A stretch of DNA of 23,815 nucleotides, from NCBI GenBank assembly GCA_027322375.1, contig DAHVRS010000383.1:1-23815 (forward strand). Reading direction: 5' to 3'. The stretch's first letter is position 1, and each line of letters begins with the position of its first letter. The position numbers and the translations under genes were made by a program. This DNA is from Brachybacterium sp. (GTDB lineage: Bacteria > Actinomycetota > Actinomycetes > Actinomycetales > Dermabacteraceae). Shown here in pieces: positions 7,454 to 15,088 of the stretch. The notes below the pieces were generated by a model that saw only the letters and a program-made list of their open reading frames with translations, searched no databases and was not told the DNA's origin.

Positions 7454-8728
7454 TTATGGGAACCGAAGGGCTGAAGGGTCACCTCCAGGGGCCGACTCGG
7501 GGCTCTGGGGTCCTGCTCGTCCGGGTGTCCGCGGCGCGCCGTCGAGGGTCGATCCGCGCCCGAGGCTCCCCGCGCCGAAGCGTTCGATCGCTCTGTCCAT
7601 CGCGCTCTCGAGGTCCTGCCAGCCTGCCGGGCGCTCGCTGAGCTCGCTCTGCTGGGCGCGGCCGTCCGCAGTCTCGAGGTGGGCGGCGCGGACCCCGGCC
7701 AGGCGGATGCGGGGCAGGGAGCTGTGCTCCCGCTCCCAGAGGGCGACGACCTGCTCGCGCAGCCGCTCCCCGCTCGAGGTGGGCTGGTCGAGGGTCGAGG
7801 AGCGGGTGCGGGTGGTGCCGTCGGGGGCGCGGAGCTTGAGCACGACGGTGCGGGTGACGAAGCCTCCTCGGCGCAGCTGCCGGGCGACGTCGTCGGCCAT
7901 GACGGTGATGCGCCGTCGCACCTCGTCCGGGTCGGTGAGGTCCTCGTCCCAGGTCCGCTCGGTGCCGAGCGAGCGGTCCTTCGTGCGGCGGCCGAGCCCG
8001 GTGCGGTCGTTGCCGTCGGCGAGCGCGCGGATCTCGGGGGCGCGCGGGCCGAGTGCGCGAGCGAGGGTGGCGGGCGGGATGTCGCGCAGCTGCCCGATGC
8101 GGTGGACGCCGAGCCGTTCCAGCGCGGTCTGGGCTTTGGGGCCGATGCCGGAGATCGCGCCGACGGGGAGCGGGGCGAGGAAGTCGGCGGTGCGGTCGGC
8201 GGGGATGATGAGCTGGCCGTCGGGCTTGGCGCGGGCGGAGGCGATCTTCGCGACGGGCCGGGAGACGGAGCCGCCGACGGAGCTGGGCAGGTCGAGCTCC
8301 TCGCGGATCCGGCGGCGCAGCAGGGCCGCGATCTGCTCGGGCTCGCCGAAGAGGCGCCGGGCACCGCGTACGTCGAGGAAGGCTTCGTCGACGCTGATCT
8401 GCTCGACGTCCGCGACGACGTCGTGGAGGATCGTCATGACCTGGGCGGAGACCTCGCGGTAGAGGTCGCCGCGGGGCGGGACGATGATGAGGTCCGGGGC
8501 GAGGCGACGCGCGGTGGCCATGGGCATCGCGGAGCGGATCCCGCGGGTGCGCGCGGGATAGCTGGCGGCGGCGACCACGCCACGGGCCCCGGTGCCGCCC
8601 ACGACCACGGGCAATCCGGCCAGGCGGGGGTTCTCCCGCACCTCGACGGAGGCGAAGAAGGCATCCATGTCCAGGTGCAGGACCCCGGGGATCTCCTGCG
8701 GCGATCCGTCGCTGACCTGCTCGTCCAT
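7454..8728 (-). CDS. dinB: DNA polymerase IV (Y-family, DinB)
   Basis: This is a translesion DNA polymerase that copies damaged templates and makes frameshift-prone products. The 424-aa product has the Y-family catalytic blocks HLDMDAFFASVE (D20, D22) and ISVDEAFLDV (D114, E115). YPARTRGIRSAMP and KIASARAKPDGQ follow, then the GIGPKAQTALERLGV helix-hairpin-helix at about 193-210 and a little-finger domain. The C-terminal ~45 residues are a Pro/Gly/Ser-rich tail ending ALRFP, without an obvious canonical clamp motif. ATG 8728 has GGAGG 5 nt upstream; a GTG at 8734 lies within that site. It lies 52 nt after the HEPN-like gene and probably shares its transcript. I see no LexA box in front of it, so SOS control is not supported here. 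Confidence 0.95.
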   Translation of the reverse strand: MDEQVSDGSPQEIPGVLHLDMDAFFASVEVRENPRLAGLPVVVGGTGARGVVAAASYPARTRGIRSAMPMATARRLAPDLIIVPPRGDLYREVSAQVMTILHDVVADVEQISVDEAFLDVRGARRLFGEPEQIAALLRRRIREELDLPSSVGGSVSRPVAKIASARAKPDGQLIIPADRTADFLAPLPVGAISGIGPKAQTALERLGVHRIGQLRDIPPATLARALGPRAPEIRALADGNDRTGLGRRTKDRSLGTERTWDEDLTDPDEVRRRITVMADDVARQLRRGGFVTRTVVLKLRAPDGTTRTRSSTLDQPTSSGERLREQVVALWEREHSSLPRIRLAGVRAAHLETADGRAQQSELSERPAGWQDLESAMDRAIERFGAGSLGRGSTLDGAPRTPGRAGPQSPESAPGGDPSALRFP

Positions 8729-8749
8729 CGGCACCTCCCTTGCCGCTCC

Positions 8750-8755
8750 ACTCTA
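8750..8755 (-). promoter_or_regulatory. possible -10 element for dinB
   Basis: TAGAGT on the minus strand lies 21 nt before the dinB start codon, with the ribosome binding site GGGAGG in between. No good -35 is seen. Weak evidence; dinB may instead be read through from the gene at 8781-9263. Confidence 0.25.
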
Positions 8756-8780
8756 CCGTCGCGCCTCGGGAGGGCCATGG

Positions 8781-9263
8781 TCAGCGCTGGCCGGGATCAG
8801 CGAGCAGGTCCGGCAGGTCCGCGACGAGCTCGCGGGCGACATGGTCGAGGTGCGCTGAGGTCTCCTCGAGGTGGCGGCGCAGCAGCTCCGGTGCGGGCAG
8901 GGCGTGGGCGTCCCGATCCAGGCGCGAGCGCTCGGCGACCAGGGGGCGCAGCGCCTCGGCGCGCTCGGCCTCCTCTCCTCCGAGCTTCTCCAGGGCGGTC
9001 CACACGTTCAGCGGGAGCCGGCGGCGACGAGACCGGTTCGCGCGGGCCACGAGCACCCCCGCGCCACGCAGTGCCGCGCGGTGAACGAGCTCGAATCCCT
9101 CACGGGGGTCGATGCCTTCGAGAATCCGTGCCTGCTGGAGCAGGTCGCGGGCGCGTTCCAGGTCAGCCTGGTCCTGGTCGAGCTGGGCGAGGAGCAGACG
9201 GCGCGAGCGCGCATCCCCGGTGAGCGCGGTGGGTGCGGTTCGGCGCTGGGTGGTGCGGGCCAT
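8781..9263 (-). CDS. SAV_6107-type HEPN-domain protein
   Basis: The 160-aa product begins MARTTQRRTAPTALTGDARSRR. Its helical core contains FELVHRAALRGAGVLVARAN at about 81-100 and LPLNVWTALEKLGGEEAERA after it. This pattern matches the SAV_6107-like HEPN family of actinobacteria as I recall it, typically found beside dinB. HEPN domains are often nucleases or RNA binders, but I see no clear RxxxxH catalytic motif. The biochemical role is therefore unknown. ATG 9263 has GGAGGAGGAG a few nt upstream. The C-terminal half is rich in Arg, Glu and Leu and is probably all helical. Confidence 0.7.
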   Translation of the reverse strand: MARTTQRRTAPTALTGDARSRRLLLAQLDQDQADLERARDLLQQARILEGIDPREGFELVHRAALRGAGVLVARANRSRRRRLPLNVWTALEKLGGEEAERAEALRPLVAERSRLDRDAHALPAPELLRRHLEETSAHLDHVARELVADLPDLLADPGQR

Positions 9264-9352
9264 GTCTCCTCCTCCGTGAGTCCTTCGTGCGTACGTCCTG
9301 TGTCCTGCGTTGAGAGGGCGGTGCCGTGGGTGGCGCCGTGTCCATGTCCTGA

Positions 9353-9358
9353 ACAGTA
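9353..9358 (-). promoter_or_regulatory. possible -10 element for the HEPN-dinB unit
   Basis: TACTGT on the minus strand, about 90 nt before the start at 9263, fits TANNNT. The -35 region is not recognisable. An 11-bp palindrome GTGTGACACAC (9367-9377) lies just upstream. Speculative. Confidence 0.25.
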
Positions 9359-9449
9359 GGGAGGGGGTGTGACACACGACGCCGCGCTTCCCCGCGCTGT
9401 GGAGGGGACGGGATGGGGAGGGAGGGAAGGCGGGCGCGCCCGGATCTCC

Positions 9450-9455
9450 TACAGT
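9450..9455 (+). promoter_or_regulatory. -10 element giving a probable leaderless transcript (gene at 9462)
   Basis: TACAGT ends exactly 6 nt before the ATG at 9462, so transcription would begin at or next to the start codon. No purine-rich ribosome binding site fits between. The same geometry recurs at five other genes in the window. Confidence 0.55.
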
Positions 9456-9461
9456 GGGGCG

Positions 9462-10313
9462 ATGGCGCGCCGCGACTCCTCCCGCCCCTCTGCCTTCTCG
9501 CAGCTGGGGCCCCTCGACACTCCGATCCCCATCTCCACCGGGACGACTCGCCTCACCCGGGAGAACGATGGGTCGGTGCTGCTGGACGTCAACGGCGTCC
9601 CCTCCTCGCACCTCCACCCCGATCCCACGCACCTCGTCTTCGAGTACATGCGCTGGATGCTGCTGGTGATCGAGCTGCACCTCGCCGAGCGCGAGGGCGC
9701 GGCTGACCGGCCCAGCGGGCAGGGCGCTGCCCAGCTGGCGCACCTCGGCGGCGGCGGCTGCTCCCTCCCGCGCGCGATCGCCGCGCTCCACCCGCGCTCG
9801 CGCCAGATCGTGGTCGAGATCGATGCGCTGCTGGCTGAGCAGGTGCGCACCTGGTTCGATCTGCCCCGCTCGCCGCAGCTGCGGATGCGGACCGAGGACG
9901 CGCTGTCCGCGCTCACCGCGTGGCGGGATGACCGCTTCGACGTGCTGGTGCGGGATGTCTTCTCCGGAGCCACGACCCCGTCAGAGCTCGTCACGATGCA
10001 GGCCGCGCGCCACGCCCAGCGGGTGCTGCGGCCGGGCGGGATCTACCTCGCGAACTGCGCCGCCCCGCCCGGGACCGGGCTCATGGCTGACGAGGTCGCG
10101 ACGCTCTCGGCCGTGTTCGCGCATGTCGCGGTGATCGCCGAGCCCGCGCACCTGTCCGGGAAGCGCCGCGGCAACTGCGTGCTGCTCGCTTCTGACCTGC
10201 CCTTGCCCGATGGCGTGGATCGGGCGCTGCGCTCGGACGCGGTCTCGGTGCGCCTGGCGCGCGCGGACCGGGTGGAGGCACTCGCCCGCGCCGGGCGGGT
10301 GCTGGGCGCCTGA
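9462..10313 (+). CDS. spermidine-synthase-like SAM-dependent methyltransferase
   Basis: This 283-aa protein has the Rossmann fold of the spermidine synthase superfamily. Visible blocks are a motif-I-like loop AHLGGGGCSLPRAIAA at about 88-103, an acidic strand end VVEIDALLAEQVRTWF near 112-127, and FDVLVRDVFSGATTP near 158-172. The usual spermidine synthase catalytic Asp/DPxGPA region is replaced by RDVFSG. I therefore doubt it makes polyamines; an orphan methyltransferase is more likely. The substrate is unknown. ATG 9462 is preferred because the -10 TACAGT lies 6 nt upstream. In-frame codons further upstream encode low-complexity sequence. It is monocistronic, ended by the hairpin at 10320-10342. 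Confidence 0.75.
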   Translation: MARRDSSRPSAFSQLGPLDTPIPISTGTTRLTRENDGSVLLDVNGVPSSHLHPDPTHLVFEYMRWMLLVIELHLAEREGAADRPSGQGAAQLAHLGGGGCSLPRAIAALHPRSRQIVVEIDALLAEQVRTWFDLPRSPQLRMRTEDALSALTAWRDDRFDVLVRDVFSGATTPSELVTMQAARHAQRVLRPGGIYLANCAAPPGTGLMADEVATLSAVFAHVAVIAEPAHLSGKRRGNCVLLASDLPLPDGVDRALRSDAVSVRLARADRVEALARAGRVLGA

Positions 10314-10319
10314 GGCGTC

Positions 10320-10342
10320 GGCTGGGCACCGACCGCCCAGCC
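10320..10342 (+). terminator. hairpin after the methyltransferase gene
   Basis: GGCTGGGC (10320-10327) pairs perfectly with GCCCAGCC (10335-10342) around a 7-nt loop, 6 nt past the stop codon. No T-run follows. It is a probable intrinsic terminator for the plus-strand gene. Confidence 0.55.
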
Positions 10343-10436
10343 CCTCGGTCGCCGCGTTCCCTGGCTGACCGGCTGGCCCGTCGGTCCCGCGCTCTCCGAT
10401 GAACCCATCGGCCGAAGAACCCACCTGCACAGAATG

Positions 10437-10475
10437 ACGGACCGGGCAGGAGCGCCATGCTCCTGCCCGGTCCGT
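10437..10475 (-). terminator. strong terminator after the cold shock gene
   Basis: Perfect 17-bp arms (ACGGACCGGGCAGGAGC at 10437-10453 and its complement at 10459-10475) enclose a 5-nt loop, 23 nt past the cold shock stop codon. Its symmetry means it may also stop plus-strand transcription from the methyltransferase gene. Confidence 0.85.
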
Positions 10476-10498
10476 GAGTTCACGGGAGTTCCGTGGAA

Positions 10499-10702
10499 TC
10501 AGACGGGGCGGACCTGCTCGGCCTGCGGCCCCTTGTCGCCCTGGCTGACCTCGAACTCCACTCGCTGACCCTCTTCGAGGGAGCGGTAGCCGTCCATGTC
10601 GATCTTGCTGTGGTGGACGAAGACGTCAGCGCCGCCCCCGTCGATCTCGATGAAGCCGTAGCCCTTTTCGGCGTTGAACCACTTGACCGAGCCCTGTGCC
10701 AT
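10499..10702 (-). CDS. cspA: cold shock domain protein (CspA family)
   Basis: This is a single OB-fold RNA/DNA-binding protein of 67 aa that melts RNA secondary structure. RNP1 KGYGFI is at 13-18 and RNP2 VFVHHS at 27-32, with the family start [20 protein letters not shown] 10702 is chosen over an in-frame GTG three codons upstream because AGAAGG lies 8 nt before the ATG. It lies 261 nt downstream of the PAC2 stop and ends in a very strong hairpin, so it is probably an independent unit with a leader. Which paralogue (CspA, CspB, CspC) cannot be decided from this window. Confidence 0.95.
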   Translation of the reverse strand: MAQGSVKWFNAEKGYGFIEIDGGGADVFVHHSKIDMDGYRSLEEGQRVEFEVSQGDKGPQAEQVRPV

Positions 10703-10963
10703 ACCTGTCACCTTCTGTGTCGTCCATCATCGATCGCACGACGCGACCGCGGTGCCGCGTGACGCCGTCCCCCGCCGGAGCGGGTGGCGCATTGGTGGTG
10801 CCGTACTGCTGTGCCGGAAGCACCGTCGACGACTGTCCTGCTTGAACTGCATCACCGCAACGCGCCCATTCTGGCATGACCGTGGCCGGGTTCACACACG
10901 CATTCTGCGAGCTGGATCACGAAGACGTAACGACTTGGGGATGCGGGGACCCCCGGACGCTCC
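10703..10963 (-). other. 261-nt region upstream of the cold shock gene
   Basis: No gene fits here. On the minus strand there is TTGCGG, a 17-nt spacer and GACAGT around 10830-10862, a poor promoter match. A transcript starting there would give a leader of over 100 nt, in line with the long structured leaders of csp genes in other bacteria. No cold-box sequence is recognised. Confidence 0.3.
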
Positions 10964-11947
10964 TCAGAAGCCGGAGGGATCGTCCGGGGAGTCGGCGTCC
11001 TGGTCGGCGAGGAAGCGCTCGAAGTGCTCGCCGATCTCCTCCGCGGTGGGGAGGTCCATCGCGGTGGCGAGCGGGCCGGGGCTGTCGTCGGCCTCCATCG
11101 AGTCGTACTGCTCCTCGAGCGCTCCCACGATCTGACGGACCTCGTTGTTCTGCGCGATCGTGCCCTGCAGCGCGACGATCGCCGCGTCCGAGAGATCGCC
11201 GAGGTGGACCAGCGGCAGGTCCAGGTCCGCCGCTTCGCTCACGCGGCGCAGCAGGGCCAGGGCCCCGGCCGGGAAGTCGGTGCGAGCCAGGTAGTGCGGG
11301 ATCTGCGCCGCATAGCCCATCGCGGGATGCCCGGCCTTGCCCAGTCGATGCTCGAGCATCGCGCTGAAGGCGGCGGGGATCAGCATCTCGATCGTCCCGT
11401 CCTCCTCCGCGTCCGCACCAGGATCCGTGCCCGGGGCCGGGGTCGCACCTGCGCCGGGACTGCGCAGCAGCGCCGGATCGTTCGTATGGGCGAACAGTCC
11501 GATCGGGCGGGTGTGCGGGACGGCCATCGGGATGCCCTGCATCCCCACGACGCGCTCGACGTCGAAGTACTCGACCAGATCGATCAGCGCTTCCGTGAGC
11601 CGGCGCCACTGGAGGTCCGGCTCCGGCCCGTCGAGGAAGAGGAAGGGACGGTCCTTCTCGTCGTACATCAGCCACAGCGTGAGCTCAGGCGCCTCCACCT
11701 CGGTGAAGGAGGTGCCGTCGAAGGTGGCCTGGGGCCGGGCGCCGCGGTAGTCGATCAGCTCATCGGTCTCGAAGGTGACCAGGCGCAGATGGCGCAGCAC
11801 GTCACGGAGGTACTTCGAAGCGATGCGGCAGGAATTGCCCGCATCGACCATGCCGGGCAGCGCGTGGACGAGGGTGAGACCGGTGCGGGGAACGGCTTCC
11901 AGGACCTCGGTGGACTCGAACCGGTAGAGATCTCGAGGATCGCGCAT
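10964..11947 (-). CDS. PAC2 family protein
   Basis: The 327-aa product (MRDPRDLYRFESTEVLEAVP) shows the PAC2-family pattern: LTLVHALPGMVDAGNSCRIASKYL early on, then ELTLWLMYDEKDRPFLFLDGPEPDLQW, ERVVGMQGIPMAVPHTRPIGLFAHTND and MGYAAQIPHYLARTDFPAGALALL. PAC2 proteins resemble eukaryotic proteasome assembly chaperones, and actinobacteria have several copies. Their role is not settled, and a link to the Pup-proteasome system is only inference. The C-terminal ~45 residues are acidic. ATG 11947 has GGAGGAG 5 nt upstream. A 100-codon in-frame extension to 12247 runs antisense into the helicase gene and is rejected. It is divergent from helR. Confidence 0.85.
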   Translation of the reverse strand: MRDPRDLYRFESTEVLEAVPRTGLTLVHALPGMVDAGNSCRIASKYLRDVLRHLRLVTFETDELIDYRGARPQATFDGTSFTEVEAPELTLWLMYDEKDRPFLFLDGPEPDLQWRRLTEALIDLVEYFDVERVVGMQGIPMAVPHTRPIGLFAHTNDPALLRSPGAGATPAPGTDPGADAEEDGTIEMLIPAAFSAMLEHRLGKAGHPAMGYAAQIPHYLARTDFPAGALALLRRVSEAADLDLPLVHLGDLSDAAIVALQGTIAQNNEVRQIVGALEEQYDSMEADDSPGPLATAMDLPTAEEIGEHFERFLADQDADSPDDPSGF

Positions 11948-12009
11948 CGGAGCTCCTCCCTCGCGGCCTGCGGGTACTCGGTCACCTGATGGCACGCACA
12001 CCCAGGCCC

Positions 12010-12025
12010 GTCCACCATAATGGAC
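12010..12025 (+). promoter_or_regulatory. possible -10 region and small inverted repeat between PAC2 and helR genes
   Basis: CATAAT (12016-12021) is a plausible plus-strand -10 for the helicase gene; the complementary strand reads CATTAT for the PAC2 gene. GTCCA and TGGAC (12010-12014 / 12021-12025) flank it as a 5-bp inverted repeat. No good -35 is seen. A plus transcript would have about a 70-nt leader before the GTG at 12101. Confidence 0.35.
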
Positions 12026-12100
12026 CACTGCGCTTCGCCGGTCCCGGGTCCGCCGGGTCCGCAGCGCAGCACGTGGACGATCTGGCTGGGAGGCAGGCCT

Positions 12101-14344
12101 GTGAACGACGCCGAGGAACTCTTCACGCGGGAGATCTCGAGGGAGCAGGAGTACGCGGACCGGCTGTACGCACGACTCGATGAGCTGATTGCGCAGGTCG
12201 AACGGAATCTCGACCAGATCCAGGCGTCTCAGCACGCCTCGACACATCAGAACCGCTCCGAGCGAGACTCCTTCATGGCGCTGTACGAGGACCGCCTCGC
12301 GCTGCTGCGCTCTGTGGCCCGCTCAGTGGTCTTCGGACGCCTGGACATGGACGATGCGCAGCGCCACTACATCGGCCGCATCGGCCTGTTCACCCCTGAC
12401 CGCGAGCAGCTGCTCGTGGACTGGCGCGCGCCCGCCGCGGCCGCCTTCTACCGCGCCACGAGCACCGAGCGGCTCGGGGTGCGCCTGCGCCGCCACCTCA
12501 TCAACCGCGGCCGGGAGGTGATCGGCCTCGAGGACGACGTGCTGGACCAGTCCGTGCTCGAGGACGCCGACCACGATGTGGTCCTCCACGGCGAGGGCGC
12601 GCTGCTCGCAGCCGTCTCCGGCAAGCGCACCGGCCGCATGGGCGACATCGTCGCGACGATCCAGGCGGAGCAGGACCGCATCATCCGCTCCGAGAACCGC
12701 GGCGTGCTCGTGGTCCAGGGCGGGCCCGGCACCGGCAAGACCGCCGTCGCGCTCCACCGCGCCGCCTACCTCCTGTACACGCACCGGCGCCGCCTCGAGC
12801 ACACGGGCGTGCTCATCATGGCGCCCACCCCCGGGTTCCTGCGCTACATCGAGCGGGTCCTGCCGAGCCTCGGCGAGTCCGGCGTCGTCATGCTCACCCC
12901 CGGAGAGCTGTTCCCCGGCGTGGAGACCTTCATCCATGACGAGGACCCCGTCGCCGCGGTCAAGGGCGACATCGCCATGGCCGAGCTGCTCTCCCGCGCG
13001 GTGCGCCAGCGCCAGATCGTGCCCGAGCAGGACATCCACCTGCGGATCGACGGCACCCCGCTGGTGCTCACGAAGGACATGCTGCGCGGGGCACGGCGCG
13101 AGGCCCGCTCCTCCCACAAGCCGCACAACGCCGCCCGCACCGTGTTCGTGCGCGCCGCGCTCGACCGCCTGGTCCAGGCCTACGAGGCGGCGCTGCGCGC
13201 CCAGGGCAGCACGATCGTGCCCGAGGACCGGCCGGAGCTGCTCTCCGACCTGCGTCACGACCCGGACATCAAGCGCGCGCTGAACCTCGCCTGGCTGCCG
13301 TACACACCCCAGGGCTTCCTGCGCATCCTCTTCTCCCGCCGGGACCGGCTGCGTGCGGCCGCGCCCCGCTCCCTCGCCGGCCAGGTGGACCGCCTGCTGC
13401 GCCCCAAGGACGCGCCGTGGACGATCGAGGACGTCCCGCTGCTGGACGAGGTCGCCGAGCTGCTGGGCGAGGATTCCGCCCCCGCCGAGGCGCGAGCGCG
13501 CGATGACGCGGAGCGCCGCCGCGCGGACGTGGAGTACGCGCGCAAGGTCATCGAGAACATCGACACCTCCGGCATCATCCGCGCCGAGGACCTCGCCGAT
13601 CAGGTGGGGCAGATCCGGGACGGCCGCTCCCTCGCTGAGCGCGCTTCCGCCGAGCGCAGCTGGACCTACGGCCACGTGGTCGTGGACGAGGCGCAGGAGC
13701 ACTCCCCCATGAGCTGGCGGGCGCTCATGCGCCGCGCTCCCACGAAGTCCTTCACCGTGGTGGGCGATGTCGCCCAGACCTCCTCCGCCGGCGGCACGGA
13801 CTCCTGGGCGGCGGCGCTCTCGCCGTACATCCAGGACCGGCTGCAGGTCGAGCACCTCACGGTCAACTACCGCACGCCGAGCCGCATCATGGACCGGGCC
13901 GTAGCGATGGCGCAGGCGCATGACCTGCCCGTCACTGAGGTGAGCTCGGTGCGTGAGGGCGATCGCGATGTGCTGATCGAGCAGGCCGGGGCCGATGAGC
14001 TGCCGGCGCGCACCGCGGACTCGGTCGCCGCCGTCCACGCCGAGAGGCTGGGGCGGATCGCCGTGATCGCGGCGGAGGAGCGGATCCAGGATCTCGCCGC
14101 GGCGCTGCGTGCCCGCGAGGAGCTGGGCCGGATCGGCGTGGGCTCCTCCGGAGTGGACGACGAGATCGCCGTGATGACGGCGCAGGATGCGAAGGGCATC
14201 GAGTTCGACGTGGTCCTCGTCGTGGAGCCGGCGGATCTGATCGAGGCGCATGGCGCCGGGGACCTCTACGTCGCGATGAGCCGGTCCACCCAGCATCTGG
14301 GGATCGTCCACGCCCGCCCGCTGCCTGCCGGGATCGCGGGCTGA
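12101..14344 (+). CDS. helR: HelR/HelD-type RNA polymerase recycling helicase (UvrD-like)
   Basis: This family of SF1 ATPases inserts an N-terminal arm and a loop into RNA polymerase and dislodges nucleic acids. The actinobacterial HelR group can also displace rifamycins and give tolerance. The 747-aa product has an N-terminal helical arm and the family block RIGLFTPDREQLLVDWRAPA near 92-111. Walker A GGPGTGKT is at 207-214, Walker B DEAQ at 529-532, VNYRTPSR at 587-594, and motifs with DAKGIEFDVVLV and LYVAMSRST near the end. GTG 12101 has GGGAGG 7 nt upstream; the open frame to ATG 12020 adds a Pro/Gly-rich stretch unlike the family. Ordinary UvrD, PcrA and Rep lack this N-terminal block. 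Rifamycin tolerance here is inference. Confidence 0.85.
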   Translation: MNDAEELFTREISREQEYADRLYARLDELIAQVERNLDQIQASQHASTHQNRSERDSFMALYEDRLALLRSVARSVVFGRLDMDDAQRHYIGRIGLFTPDREQLLVDWRAPAAAAFYRATSTERLGVRLRRHLINRGREVIGLEDDVLDQSVLEDADHDVVLHGEGALLAAVSGKRTGRMGDIVATIQAEQDRIIRSENRGVLVVQGGPGTGKTAVALHRAAYLLYTHRRRLEHTGVLIMAPTPGFLRYIERVLPSLGESGVVMLTPGELFPGVETFIHDEDPVAAVKGDIAMAELLSRAVRQRQIVPEQDIHLRIDGTPLVLTKDMLRGARREARSSHKPHNAARTVFVRAALDRLVQAYEAALRAQGSTIVPEDRPELLSDLRHDPDIKRALNLAWLPYTPQGFLRILFSRRDRLRAAAPRSLAGQVDRLLRPKDAPWTIEDVPLLDEVAELLGEDSAPAEARARDDAERRRADVEYARKVIENIDTSGIIRAEDLADQVGQIRDGRSLAERASAERSWTYGHVVVDEAQEHSPMSWRALMRRAPTKSFTVVGDVAQTSSAGGTDSWAAALSPYIQDRLQVEHLTVNYRTPSRIMDRAVAMAQAHDLPVTEVSSVREGDRDVLIEQAGADELPARTADSVAAVHAERLGRIAVIAAEERIQDLAAALRAREELGRIGVGSSGVDDEIAVMTAQDAKGIEFDVVLVVEPADLIEAHGAGDLYVAMSRSTQHLGIVHARPLPAGIAG

Positions 14345-14393
14345 GACACAGTGGGCTGGATAGCCACCGTCGGTGGAGCCGCCCAGGAATGAG

Positions 14394-14431
14394 GATCGGC
14401 GGCCGCGGCTTCCCCTCCGCGACCGCCGATC
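14394..14431 (+). terminator. hairpin terminator after helR
   Basis: GATCGGCGGCCGCGG (14394-14408) pairs with 14417-14431 over 15 positions with one mismatch, around an 8-nt pyrimidine-rich loop, 49 nt past the stop. There is no T-run. Confidence 0.7.
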
Positions 14432-14435
14432 TGGT

Positions 14436-14454
14436 GTGCACTGCGTGAGTGCAC
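14436..14454. repeat. 7-bp inverted repeat GTGCACT-N5-AGTGCAC
   Basis: Perfect arms at 14436-14442 and 14448-14454 lie just past the helR terminator, between two convergent genes. It could be a second terminator stem or an operator remnant. No T-run follows directly (next comes GAGCGCTATCTTAAG). Confidence 0.5.
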
Positions 14455-14577
14455 GAGCGCTATCTTAAGCACAGCCGCGAGGTGCTCGGTGCACGTTCCA
14501 CGGAATGTGGGATGAGCGCCCCGCTCGTCTCCCCCTCCGCAGCGCGGCGGAGACGGGCGCGAGCCACAGCCCGAGGC

Positions 14578-15060
14578 TCAGGAGGTCGCAGCCTCGGCGG
14601 CAGGGACCCCGCTCTGACCCTCTGCACGGAGCCGCTCGATCGCGGACTCGAAGTCCTCGAGGGAATCGAAGTCCTGGTAGACGCTCGCGAAGCGGAGATA
14701 GGCGACGACGTCCAGCTCCTGCAGCGGCTGGAGGATCGACAGGCCCACCTGATGGGCGTCGATCTCGGCGAGGCCGCTGAGGCGGATGGTCTCCTCGACC
14801 CGCTGGGCGAGCAGTGCGAGCTGGTCATCGCTGACCGGCCGACCCTGGCAGGCCTTGCGCACGCCGGAGATCACCTTCGCCCTGCTGAAGGGCTCGCTCA
14901 CGCCGGAGCGCTTGAGCACCGAGAGGGACGCGGTCTCCGAGGTGGAGAAGCGGCGAGAGCAGTTCGGGCACTGGCGGCGCCGGCGGATGGTCGCACCGTC
15001 GTCGGACGTGCGGGAGTCGACGACGCGCGAATCGGGGTGGCGACAGAACGGGCAGTGCAT
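14578..15060 (-). CDS. nrdR: transcriptional repressor NrdR
   Basis: NrdR represses ribonucleotide reductase genes in response to ATP/dATP. The 160-aa product begins [17 protein letters not shown]. The four zinc-ribbon cysteines are C3, C6, C31 and C34, and an ATP-cone domain follows from about 46 ([25 protein letters not shown]). The end is an Ala-rich tail. The start is fixed by the conserved MHCPFC and by TACCCT 6 nt upstream, which implies a leaderless mRNA. It follows the LysM gene by 28 nt on the same strand, the usual actinobacterial order lexA / LysM gene / nrdR. No ribonucleotide reductase gene is in the window, so its targets are elsewhere. Confidence 0.96.
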   Translation of the reverse strand: MHCPFCRHPDSRVVDSRTSDDGATIRRRRQCPNCSRRFSTSETASLSVLKRSGVSEPFSRAKVISGVRKACQGRPVSDDQLALLAQRVEETIRLSGLAEIDAHQVGLSILQPLQELDVVAYLRFASVYQDFDSLEDFESAIERLRAEGQSGVPAAEAATS

Positions 15061-15066
15061 CCGCCC

Positions 15067-15072
15067 AGGGTA
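15067..15072 (-). promoter_or_regulatory. -10 element, probable leaderless nrdR transcript
   Basis: TACCCT on the minus strand ends 6 nt before the nrdR ATG. It lies in the 28-nt gap after the LysM gene, so nrdR may have its own promoter independent of SOS control. Same geometry as the dinG element. Confidence 0.5.
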
Positions 15073-15088
15073 CCGGCACCGGCCCCGA

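Noticed and set aside
8729..8780. LexA box in front of dinB
   Set aside because: No CGAAC-N4-GTTCG or near match is present in the gap or just upstream of the HEPN-like gene.
9462..10313. True spermidine synthase
   Set aside because: The catalytic Asp and substrate-gate region of polyamine synthases are not visible; only the superfamily fold motifs are, so I call it spermidine-synthase-like.
11948..12100. Rifamycin-associated element upstream of helR
   Set aside because: The 153-bp intergenic region shows only a 5-bp inverted repeat around CATAAT, not a long palindrome of the kind described for that element.
11948..12247. N-terminal extension of the PAC2 protein
   Set aside because: A strong GGAGGAG site sits before ATG 11947, and the extension would run antisense into the helicase gene with no family similarity.
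12323..14311. A 662-codon minus-strand frame antisense to helR
   Set aside because: The plus strand encodes clear helicase motifs; the antisense product is His/Gly/Ala/Asp-rich without a fold signature.
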